Of a DNA stretch of 5,433 nucleotides, positions 1 to 5,433 are shown piece after piece. Under the pieces are notes generated by a model. That model ran no database searches, was not told the DNA's origin, and worked only from the letters and a program-made list of their open reading frames with translations. This DNA comes from Tardiphaga sp. Lineage in GTDB: Bacteria > Pseudomonadota > Alphaproteobacteria > Rhizobiales > Xanthobacteraceae. Position numbers and translations under genes: made by a program. The DNA lies in contig JAQGJF010000334.1 in the NCBI GenBank assembly GCA_028290765.1, positions 1 to 5,433 of the forward strand, read 5' to 3'. Position 1 is the first letter of the stretch, and each line of letters begins with the position of its first letter.

Positions 1-555
1 CATTTCATGGGCGAGTCGTCGGGTGCACTGCGCACCGGGGCCTATGCCATGGTGCGACCGGATCGGGTCGACCGGCTGGTGCTGGCCGCCTTCACCTACA
101 AGGGCGAGGGCTCGCCGACGTTGACCAAGCGTGCCGAGCAGCTCGACTATTATCGTTCGCACAACATGCGCAAGCGCGATCGCGACATGATCCGCTCGAT
201 CGCCACCCGCGACAAACCCGGCACCAGCGACCCGGCCGCGGTTGAGGTGCTGGCGGAGGTTGAAATGCAGTTCGGCGACCAGGTTCCGACCGGCACCTAT
301 CTCGACATGACCGCCAACCTGCCGGTGGTGCACCCGGACAAGGTGCTGTCACCGGTGCTGCTGGTTCGCGGCGAATATGACGGCATCGCCACCATCGCCG
401 ACCTCGAGGAATTCTATAACAAGCTGCCGAACGGTGACCGCCAGTTCGTCATCCTGCCCGGCACCGCCCATTCCGTGATCCTGGCGACCAACCGCCAATT
501 GTTCTGGCACGTCGTGCGGGGTTTCCTCACCATGCCGACACCGATCGCGACCTGA
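1..555 (+). CDS. alpha/beta hydrolase, C-terminal part (5' end outside window)
   Basis: This is the C-terminal 184 codons of an alpha/beta-hydrolase-fold enzyme, open to the left edge in frame 1 and ending in TGA at 553-555. The first visible codons read HFMGESSG, which contains the nucleophile elbow G-E-S-S-G (predicted catalytic Ser at visible residue 6). The ATG at position 7 lies inside this elbow, so it is an internal Met and not the start. The remaining triad members are also recognisable: an acid in GEYDG (Asp127 of the visible part) and a His in PGTAH (His157), with spacing normal for the fold. The missing N-terminal part should hold the first beta strands and the oxyanion-hole loop. 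The substrate cannot be read from the sequence; esterase, lactonase or C-C hydrolase activities are all possible. A dispersed repeat begins 6 bases after the stop. The family call is secure and the specific function is unknown. Confidence 0.88.
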   Translation, partial: HFMGESSGALRTGAYAMVRPDRVDRLVLAAFTYKGEGSPTLTKRAEQLDYYRSHNMRKRDRDMIRSIATRDKPGTSDPAAVEVLAEVEMQFGDQVPTGTYLDMTANLPVVHPDKVLSPVLLVRGEYDGIATIADLEEFYNKLPNGDRQFVILPGTAHSVILATNRQLFWHVVRGFLTMPTPIAT

Positions 556-561
556 GGGCTG

Positions 562-663
562 ACCTCATGGTGAGGAGGCGCTTCTTCAGCGCCGTCTCGA
601 ACCATGAGTTGTTCGGGGCCATCCTTCGAGACGCGGCGGAGACGCCGCTCCTCAGGATGAGGT
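562..663. repeat. dispersed paired-hairpin repeat of Bradyrhizobium/Rhodopseudomonas type
   Basis: A 102-base imperfect inverted repeat fills the gap after the hydrolase. The outer arms match in three blocks: ACCTCAT 562-568 with ATGAGGT 657-663, GAGGAG 572-577 with CTCCTC 648-653, and CGTCTCGAA 593-601 with TTCGAGACG 625-633. Each half also folds on itself. Hairpin 1 pairs CTCATGGT 564-571 with ACCATGAG 601-608 and GCGC 578-581 with GCGC 589-592, around a 7-base loop. Hairpin 2 pairs CATCCT 620-625 with AGGATG 654-659 and GCGGC 633-637 with GCCGC 644-648. The block sequences look like a repeat that I recall as scattered between genes in Bradyrhizobiaceae genomes; that family assignment is from memory. 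It could act as a transcript end or mRNA-stabilising structure for the hydrolase gene, but it lacks a T-rich tail and no function is shown. Confidence 0.8.
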
Positions 664-768
664 CTCCCTGCTGAGAGTGCGCCACGCAAAAAAACCAAAG
701 GGCATGTCGGCTTCACGCCCCCTCGTTCGTCCTCAGGCTGAAACGCATCCAGCACGAGAGGAACCCCC

Positions 769-1245
769 ATGTCCAAAATCTCCCCCTGCCTGTGGTTTGA
801 CGGCGAGGCCGAAGAGGCCGCGAAGTTTTACGTCTCGCTGCTGCCGGATTCTCGGATCGAGCACATCCAGAAAAACACCGTCGACGGTCCGGCGGGAAAG
901 ACCGGCACCGTGCTGGTGGTGGATTTCACGCTGGCCGGCCAGCGCTTCATGGCGCTCAATGGCGGCACGCGGTTCGAATACACCCACGCGATTTCGTTCA
1001 AGATCGACTGCGCCGATCAGGCCGAGGTCGATCGGTTGTGGGACGCGCTGTCCGATGGCGGCGCCATCGAGCAGTGCGGCTGGCTCAAGGACCGCTATGG
1101 CGTGTCCTGGCAGATTGTGCCGACCGTGCTTCCACAACTGCTCGGCGGTCCCGATGCCGCCGGCGCGCAGCGGGCGATGCAGGCGATGCTGAAAATGGTC
1201 AAACTCGATATCGCAGCGCTGCGGAAGGCCTATGCGGGCGGATAG
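769..1245 (+). CDS. VOC superfamily protein, PhnB-like (3-dmu-9_3-mt type domain)
   Basis: This complete 158-residue protein belongs to the vicinal oxygen chelate superfamily, in the PhnB-like branch. That branch is often named '3-demethylubiquinone-9 3-methyltransferase domain', although the fold is not that of a UbiG-type methyltransferase. Diagnostic parts are the opening strand and helix ISPCLWFDGEAEEAAKFY (residues 4-21), the LLPDSRI turn just after it, a central strand with FMALNGG, and the C-terminal CGWLKDRYGVSWQIVP segment (from about residue 103), followed by a helical tail. The length is typical for a small single-domain member. The ATG at 769 is supported by a good ribosome binding site, GAGAGGA at 756-762, 6 bases upstream. 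The gene stands alone between the repeat and a 155-base gap. Such proteins are frequent in soil proteobacteria and most have no known substrate. I cannot name metal ligands with confidence. Confidence 0.9.
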   Translation: MSKISPCLWFDGEAEEAAKFYVSLLPDSRIEHIQKNTVDGPAGKTGTVLVVDFTLAGQRFMALNGGTRFEYTHAISFKIDCADQAEVDRLWDALSDGGAIEQCGWLKDRYGVSWQIVPTVLPQLLGGPDAAGAQRAMQAMLKMVKLDIAALRKAYAGG

Positions 1246-1335
1246 GGCCAATCAGCCGAAGTCACCACAACATGCTGGGTAAACAGCCTATTTGATCGGC
1301 ATTTTCCGGCCGCGCCGTCACTTGACGCGAGTCGC

Positions 1336-1403
1336 CATGCTGGTCACCTTGCTGTTTCGCGCGCGAATCATCGACGCAATTCGAATTGCGAGTGACCAGC
1401 ATG
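1336..1403 (+). promoter_or_regulatory. nested inverted repeat covering the start of the sensor kinase gene
   Basis: A perfect 12-base inverted repeat, CATGCTGGTCAC at 1336-1347 and GTGACCAGCATG at 1392-1403, brackets a perfect 16-base palindrome, CGCAATTCGAATTGCG, at 1375-1390. The last three bases of the right arm are the ATG at 1401, the best start codon of the kinase. In RNA the outer stem and the inner stem (CGCAAT 1375-1380 with ATTGCG 1385-1390, loop TCGA) could form together with one base between them on the 3' side. That fold would bury the start codon and the weak GCGAGTGA ribosome-binding region (1388-1395). In DNA the palindrome could instead be an operator. The repeats are seen directly. 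The regulatory role, and the choice between RNA and DNA action, are inference. Confidence 0.55.
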
Positions 1404-3008
1404 TGGCCTTTCCTTGAACGATTGCTCGATTCGTCGATGTTCTCCCCGCATGGCATATGCCTGCTGTGGGAACCTGAACTCATCTGGCTCCATGTCACGT
1501 CGGATGTCCTGATCGCCGCGGCCTATTTCTCGATCCCGGTCGCGCTTTCGATTTTCGTCTCGAAGCGGCCCGATGTCGATTTCGGCTGGATCTTCTGGGC
1601 GTTTGCGATCTTCATCACGGCCTGCGGGTTCACGCATGTGCTGTCGATCATCACTCTGTGGGTGCCGGTCTATGGCATCGAGGGCATCGTCAAGGCACTC
1701 ACGGCGGTGGCGTCGGTCTTGACCGCCGCCATCCTGTGGCCATTGCTGCCCAAGATTCTGGCCATCCCGTCGCCCTCGCAGCTTCGCGAAGCCAAAGCCG
1801 CGCTCGCGCAGGAAGGCGTCCATCGGCGCGAGGCCGAGGAAATGCTCCGGCACTCGCAGAAAATGGAAGCGATCGGCCAATTGACCGGCGGCGTCGCACA
1901 CGACTTCAACAATTTGCTGACGATCATCGTCGGCAATCTGGAAATCGCCGATCGAAGCCTGCAGGCCTGGGGCGAAACGGCCCGGGAACGGTTGACGCGG
2001 GTGATCGCCAATGCCGCGAACGGCGCGCAGCGGGCGACGATCCTCACCCAGCGGCTGCTCGCCTTCGCACGGCGCCAGCCGCTCGATCCCAAACCGACCA
2101 ACGTCAATCAACTACTGGCGGGAATGTCGGATTTTTTCCAGCGCACGCTGGGTGAGAATATCCAGCTCGAACTGGTCGGCGGAGCCGGCCTCTGGCGGGT
2201 CGAGGTGGATCCCAACCAGATGGAAGCGGCGATCCTCAATCTGGTGGTGAATGCCAAGGATGCGATGGCCGGCAAGGGCAGGCTGACCATCGAGACCGCC
2301 AACGCGTTCATCGATGAGCGCTATTCGCAGCAGAATGCCGATATTCCGGTGGGCCAATACATCCGGATTGCCGTGAGCGATACCGGGCCGGGAATGCCGA
2401 AGGAAATTCAGGAAAGAGCCTTCGATCCGTTTTTCACGACAAAACAGCCCGGCCAGGGCACCGGGCTGGGATTGAGCCAAGTGTATGGCTTCGTCAGGCA
2501 GTCCGGAGGCCAGGTCAAGATCTACAGCGAGGTGGGCGAGGGCACGACGATCAAGATCTATCTGCCCCGGGCGCATGTCGTGGCCGATCATGTCAAGGAC
2601 GATGCCGTCACGCTGGTCGGCAGTCTCGGCAGCGAGACGATCCTGGTGGTCGAGGATGAATCCGACGTGAGATCCTATCTGGTGGAGACGTTGCAGGATC
2701 TGAATTACCACGTCCACCAAGCTCCGGATGGGGCGTCGGCCCTGACATTGTTCGATTCCGATTCGGTCCGGATCGATCTGCTTCTCACCGACATTGTCAT
2801 GCCCGGAATCAATGGCCGTCAGCTGGCTGATGAATTGCGCCATCGCCAGCCGAGCCTGAAAGTTCTTTTCATGACCGGATATTCGCGCGACGCCATCGTG
2901 CATCAGGGCCGGCTCGATACCGGTGTGTCGATGCTGCAGAAGCCCCTGACCCAGGCGGCCCTGGCCGCCAAAATCCGCCACATCCTGGACCAGCCGCAGG
3001 CGGCCTGA
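1401..3008 (+). CDS. hybrid sensor histidine kinase with ETR1-type ethylene-binding domain
   Basis: This is a complete 535-residue membrane sensor kinase. Residues 28-118 form three hydrophobic helices (about 28-53, 62-87 and 94-117) that match the ethylene-binding domain of plant ETR1 and cyanobacterial receptors. Asp35, Tyr42, Ile45, Pro46, Ile72, Cys75 and His79 match ETR1 residues reported as needed for ethylene binding; Cys75/His79 correspond to the Cu(I) ligands. A charged helical linker (about 125-152) follows. The DHp helix has the phospho-acceptor His167 in GGVAHDFNN. The ATPase domain shows the N box NLVVNAKDA (Asn284), G1 DTGPGMP (Asp327), F box FDPFFTTK (341-348) and G2 GQGTGLGLS (351-359). 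A C-terminal receiver (about 413-530) has acidic Glu418/Asp419, phospho-acceptor Asp464 in LLTDIVMPG, Thr492 and Lys514. ETR1's GAF domain and its N-terminal disulfide cysteines Cys4/Cys6 are absent. The ATG at 1401 was preferred over an in-frame TTG at 1386, which lies inside a palindrome and has no ribosome binding site. The ethylene ligand is inferred, not shown. Confidence 0.92.
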   Translation: MWPFLERLLDSSMFSPHGICLLWEPELIWLHVTSDVLIAAAYFSIPVALSIFVSKRPDVDFGWIFWAFAIFITACGFTHVLSIITLWVPVYGIEGIVKALTAVASVLTAAILWPLLPKILAIPSPSQLREAKAALAQEGVHRREAEEMLRHSQKMEAIGQLTGGVAHDFNNLLTIIVGNLEIADRSLQAWGETARERLTRVIANAANGAQRATILTQRLLAFARRQPLDPKPTNVNQLLAGMSDFFQRTLGENIQLELVGGAGLWRVEVDPNQMEAAILNLVVNAKDAMAGKGRLTIETANAFIDERYSQQNADIPVGQYIRIAVSDTGPGMPKEIQERAFDPFFTTKQPGQGTGLGLSQVYGFVRQSGGQVKIYSEVGEGTTIKIYLPRAHVVADHVKDDAVTLVGSLGSETILVVEDESDVRSYLVETLQDLNYHVHQAPDGASALTLFDSDSVRIDLLLTDIVMPGINGRQLADELRHRQPSLKVLFMTGYSRDAIVHQGRLDTGVSMLQKPLTQAALAAKIRHILDQPQAA

Positions 3009-3053
3009 CGACGCCTGGCGGCGTTCAAGTCCTTGGGCCTCATGGCCTGAATC

Positions 3054-3081
3054 TTGAATGTAGACTTGCCGGCAGTGGAAT
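3054..3081 (+). promoter_or_regulatory. candidate sigma-70-like promoter for kup
   Basis: In the 103-base gap before kup, TTGAAT at 3054-3059 and TGGAAT at 3076-3081 are 16 bases apart, each matching 4 of 6 positions of the TTGACA/TATAAT consensus. The upstream C gives CTTGA, the form common in alphaproteobacterial -35 boxes. The -10 box lacks the normally conserved second-position A, so this is weak. If real, kup has its own promoter rather than depending only on read-through from the kinase gene. Confidence 0.22.
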
Positions 3082-3111
3082 GATGCGCCTTGCGGCGAGG
3101 TCCGGATCGAA

Positions 3112-5070
3112 ATGTCATCGAGTGTCCCGGTTGGTCGGAGCGCCGGAGAGGCGGCTCATTTCACCTCGGCGCATGCGGCTGCGGACCAGCCCGCCTACCT
3201 GCATCATGCCGGCAGTCCATGGTTTCTGGCGCTGACCGCGCTCGGCGTGGTGTTCGGCGACATCGGCACCAGCCCGCTCTACGCCTTCCAGGTGGCGCTG
3301 TCGGGCCTCGGTCATCCGGCTCCCACCGCGACCGAGGTGCTCGGCATCGTCTCGCTGATCCTCTGGGCGCTGATGGCGATGGTGTCGCTGAAATACGTCA
3401 TCTTCGTCTTGCGGGCCGATAATGAAGGCGAAGGCGGCATCCTGGCGCTGCTCTCTCTGGTCGCGGCGGGCAAGGTCGCCAACGGCGCCCGGCTTCCCGT
3501 CCTCGTCGTGCTCGGTGTGATCGGCGCCTCGCTGCTGTATGGCGACGGCGTCATTACCCCGGCGATTTCGGTGCTCTCGGCGATGGAGGGCTTGAAGCTG
3601 ATCGCGCCCGGCTTCGAGCATTTCATCGTCGCCGCGACGATCCTGATCCTGATCGGACTGTTCGTGATCCAGCGCTACGGCACCGAGCGCATCGGCAAGC
3701 TGTTCGGTCCGGTGATGGTGGTCTGGTTCGTCGTCATCGGCCTGTTGGGCGCGGCCAATATCTGGATGGCGCCGGCGATCCTGCAGGCGGTCAATCCGGT
3801 GCAGGCCGTGCGCTTCCTGCTCGCCGATCCGAAGGTGGCTTTCGTGGTGATCGGCGCGGTGTTCCTGGCGCTGACCGGCGGCGAGGCGCTCTATGCCGAC
3901 ATGGGCCATGTCGGGGCCTCGGCGATTCGCCGCGCCTGGTTCGCATTGGTGCTGCCGGCGCTGGCGCTGAATTATTTCGGCCAGGGCGCGCTGATCCTCG
4001 CCGATCCCAGCGCGATCGACAGTCCGTTCTACAAACTGGCGCCCGGCTGGGCGCTGATCCCGATGGTGGCGTTGGCGACGCTGGCCACCATCATCGCTTC
4101 GCAGGCGCTGATCTCCGGGGTGTTCTCGCTGACCCGGCAGGCGATGCAGATGGGGCTGTGTCCGCGCGCCAATATCATTTCCACATCGGGCGACGAGGCC
4201 GGGCAGATCTATGTCCCGGCGGCGAACTGGCTGCTGATGACCGGCACGCTGGTTACCGTGCTGCTGTTCCGTTCGTCGGAGAATCTGGCCGCGGCCTACG
4301 GCATCGCGGTTTCGGGAACGATGCTGATCACCACGATTCTGCTGTACCGCGTGGCGGTTTCGCGCTGGGGCTGGCCGCCCGCGGTCGCGCTCCCGATCAT
4401 CCTGGCATTCGGCGCCATCGACTGCACATTCCTGGTGTCGAACTCGATCAAGATCGTCGAAGGCGGCTGGTTTCCGCTGGTGGTTGGCGCGGGCATCGCG
4501 GCGCTGATGCTGTCCTGGCGCAAGGGCTCGTCGGAGGTGAGGAAACAGCTGCAAGCGATGTCGATGCCGCTGGATCAATTCCTCCCGCATGCCGACCAGA
4601 CCGTGATCGGCCGCGCCCCCGGCCTCGGGGTCTGGCTCACCAAGATCGATCACGGCGCATCGCCGATGCTGCTGCGCCACCTCGAACATAATCGCGTGCT
4701 GCACGAGAAGGTGGTGCTGCTGACCTTCCTGTCGGACCGCAGGCCGCGCGTTCCGTTCGCCGAACGTCATTCCGTGGTGCGTCTCGGCCACGGCTTTTAC
4801 CGCATCCAGGTCCGGCTCGGCTTCATGCAGACGCCGGATATTCCGTTGAGCCTGCTCAACTGCAATCGCCTCGGCTTTGATGCCGATCTGGTTCACCAGA
4901 ACTATTACATCGCCCACGAAACCATCGTTCGCCGCGAGACCGGCTCGGCAATGGGGTCGATGTCGTTTCCGATCTTCTCGTTTCTCAACCGCATCGCCAG
5001 CCGCGCGCCCGACTTCTTCAAGATCCCGCAGGACGCCATCATCGAAGTCGGATTTCGCGTCGAGATCTGA
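3112..5070 (+). CDS. kup: Kup-family low-affinity potassium uptake transporter
   Basis: This 652-residue inner-membrane protein imports K+, by family knowledge in symport with protons. It matches E. coli Kup along its whole length: GDIGTSPLY (49-57), RADNEGEGGI (101-110), YGDGVITPAIS (143-153), TGGEALYADMGH (from 256), NYFGQGAL, ASQALISGVFSLTRQA, AAAYGIAVSGTM, a GGW before the last membrane helix, the C-terminal NRVLHEKVVLLT segment and the ending VEI. About 12 membrane helices occupy residues 37-469; the rest is the cytosolic C-terminal domain. Asp50 and Glu258 match acidic residues conserved in Kup; at Asp145 the E. coli protein has Glu. The N-terminal tail of about 36 residues is longer than in E. 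coli and explains most of the extra length over its 622 residues. The ATG at 3112 is the first after an in-frame TAG at 3061, with GGCGAGG (3094-3100) as a slightly distant ribosome binding site. It starts 103 bases after the kinase and converges with the amidase gene. Whether other kup copies exist cannot be seen. Confidence 0.96.
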   Translation: MSSSVPVGRSAGEAAHFTSAHAAADQPAYLHHAGSPWFLALTALGVVFGDIGTSPLYAFQVALSGLGHPAPTATEVLGIVSLILWALMAMVSLKYVIFVLRADNEGEGGILALLSLVAAGKVANGARLPVLVVLGVIGASLLYGDGVITPAISVLSAMEGLKLIAPGFEHFIVAATILILIGLFVIQRYGTERIGKLFGPVMVVWFVVIGLLGAANIWMAPAILQAVNPVQAVRFLLADPKVAFVVIGAVFLALTGGEALYADMGHVGASAIRRAWFALVLPALALNYFGQGALILADPSAIDSPFYKLAPGWALIPMVALATLATIIASQALISGVFSLTRQAMQMGLCPRANIISTSGDEAGQIYVPAANWLLMTGTLVTVLLFRSSENLAAAYGIAVSGTMLITTILLYRVAVSRWGWPPAVALPIILAFGAIDCTFLVSNSIKIVEGGWFPLVVGAGIAALMLSWRKGSSEVRKQLQAMSMPLDQFLPHADQTVIGRAPGLGVWLTKIDHGASPMLLRHLEHNRVLHEKVVLLTFLSDRRPRVPFAERHSVVRLGHGFYRIQVRLGFMQTPDIPLSLLNCNRLGFDADLVHQNYYIAHETIVRRETGSAMGSMSFPIFSFLNRIASRAPDFFKIPQDAIIEVGFRVEI

Positions 5071-5077
5071 CGTACGC

Positions 5078-5433
5078 TCAGGTCGGCTTGACCTCGGCGA
5101 TTCCGATATCGAACTTCAAGGCGGCCTCAACCCATTTCGCCACGGTCAGTGTGCGAAGGTCGTCGCGATAGCGGCCGACGATCTGGATGCCAAGCGGCAG
5201 GCGGTGTTTGCCTAAACCGGCAGGCAGCGACACCGCAGGCACGCCAAGGAAGGTCCATGGCGCGCAATATTCGGCGTCGCCGGTGTAGCCGAGGCCTGCC
5301 GGTGCCTCGCCAAAAGCCGGCAAGGTCAGAACGGCGTCAAAGCCGGAAAGGTCGTGGCTGAAGGCCGGCCGCAGCCTGTCCTGCAACGCTTTGGCCGCGA
5401 GGTAATCGGTGGCGCCGATCGCCTTGCCGGTGC
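5078..5433 (-). CDS. amidase-signature family enzyme, C-terminal part (5' end outside window)
   Basis: On the minus strand an open frame runs in from the right edge and stops at 5078-5080, giving the last 117 residues of an amidase. The reading frame continues past the TTG at 5386-5384, with TGKAIGATDYLAAKA upstream of it, so that codon is not the start. Typical C-terminal amidase-family features are ATDYLAAKALQDRL, FDAVLTLPAFGEAP, the stretch APWTFLGVPAVSLPAG, and LPLGIQIVGRYRDD followed by a final helix. The Ser-cisSer-Lys catalytic triad and the Gly/Ser-rich signature lie in the missing N-terminal part, so activity cannot be judged. The visible region cannot separate a GatA-like Glu-tRNA(Gln) amidotransferase subunit from a stand-alone amide hydrolase; a stand-alone enzyme seems likelier because no gatC or gatB is nearby. 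Its stop faces the kup stop across only 7 bases. Confidence 0.9.
   Translation of the reverse strand, partial: TGKAIGATDYLAAKALQDRLRPAFSHDLSGFDAVLTLPAFGEAPAGLGYTGDAEYCAPWTFLGVPAVSLPAGLGKHRLPLGIQIVGRYRDDLRTLTVAKWVEAALKFDIGIAEVKPT

Noticed and set aside
677..1192. A 171-codon plus-strand frame overlapping the VOC gene
   Set aside because: It is an out-of-frame shadow of the VOC gene with Arg/Pro/Ser-rich translation. The VOC frame has a ribosome binding site and a recognisable domain.
769..1245. Reading the VOC gene as a ubiquinone-pathway methyltransferase, as its family name suggests
   Set aside because: The protein is short, has no SAM-binding glycine motif, and matches the VOC/PhnB fold; the methyltransferase label is an inherited family name.
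1321..1350. CTTGAC at 1321-1326 as the -35 box of a kinase promoter
   Set aside because: The -35 match is good, but the expected -10 position (about 1344-1350) reads TCACCTT, with little resemblance to a -10 box. It remains possible with an unusual sigma factor.
1386..1400. TTG at 1386 as the kinase start, adding five residues
   Set aside because: It lies inside the 16-base palindrome, lacks a ribosome binding site, and the ATG at 1401 leaves the whole ethylene-binding domain intact.
2112..2981. A 289-codon minus-strand open frame inside the kinase gene, and a similar 247-codon one at 1368-2111
   Set aside because: Both are opposite conserved kinase and receiver motifs, show no recognisable domain, and arise from third-position GC bias.
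3010..3025. Hairpin just after the kinase stop (ACGCC 3011-3015 with GGCGT 3020-3024) as a terminator
   Set aside because: The stem is only 5 bases plus a G-T pair and is followed by TCAAGTCC rather than a T-run, so it is too weak to call an intrinsic terminator.
3066..3096. Sigma-54 type promoter before kup (TGG...TTGC near 3076-3093)
   Set aside because: The distance between the GG and GC elements is 13 bases instead of the required 10.
3115..4917. A 600-codon open frame on the minus strand inside kup
   Set aside because: It is antisense to a full-length, strongly conserved Kup protein. Its translation is rich in Arg, Gln, His and Asp in low-complexity runs, as expected from the mirror of a GC-rich membrane protein gene.

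Overview
The window is GC-rich (roughly 60-65% by eye) and dense with protein-coding genes. It looks like chromosomal DNA from an alphaproteobacterium of the Bradyrhizobium/Rhodopseudomonas/Afipia group. The evidence is the codon bias, the closest-feeling protein families, and a paired-hairpin dispersed repeat at 562-663 of the CCTCAT...GAGGAG...CGTCTCGAA type that I associate with that group. No rRNA, tRNA, CRISPR array, insertion sequence or attachment site is visible.

Layout, left to right. (1) 1-555, plus strand: the C-terminal part of an alpha/beta hydrolase, cut by the window edge just before its nucleophile elbow. (2) 556-768: an intergenic stretch filled mainly by the dispersed repeat, which starts 6 bases after the hydrolase stop. 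(3) 769-1245, plus: a complete VOC/PhnB-like protein. (4) 1246-1400: a 155-base intergenic region ending in a nested inverted repeat whose right arm contains the likely start codon of the next gene. (5) 1401-3008, plus: a complete hybrid sensor histidine kinase. (6) 3112-5070, plus: a complete Kup-family potassium transporter. (7) 5078-5433, minus: the C-terminal part of an amidase-signature enzyme, convergent with kup and cut by the right edge.

The most notable gene is the kinase. Its N-terminal three-helix membrane domain matches the ethylene-binding domain of plant ETR1-type receptors. Asp35, Tyr42, Ile45, Pro46, Ile72, Cys75 and His79 line up at a constant offset of 10 with ETR1 Asp25, Tyr32, Ile35, Pro36, Ile62, Cys65 and His69, which include the Cu(I)-binding Cys/His pair. 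Unlike ETR1 there is no GAF domain. The sensor is joined by a short linker to a DHp/ATPase kinase with all its motifs, followed by a C-terminal receiver. This predicts a copper-dependent ethylene (or small-olefin) sensor feeding a phosphorelay. No HPt protein, separate response regulator or copper chaperone is encoded in the window, so its output is unknown.

The genes do not form an obvious single pathway. The kinase and kup are on the same strand 103 bases apart and could be co-transcribed, but no sequence evidence ties potassium uptake to the signal. The hydrolase, VOC protein and amidase look like ordinary metabolic neighbours with unknown substrates.
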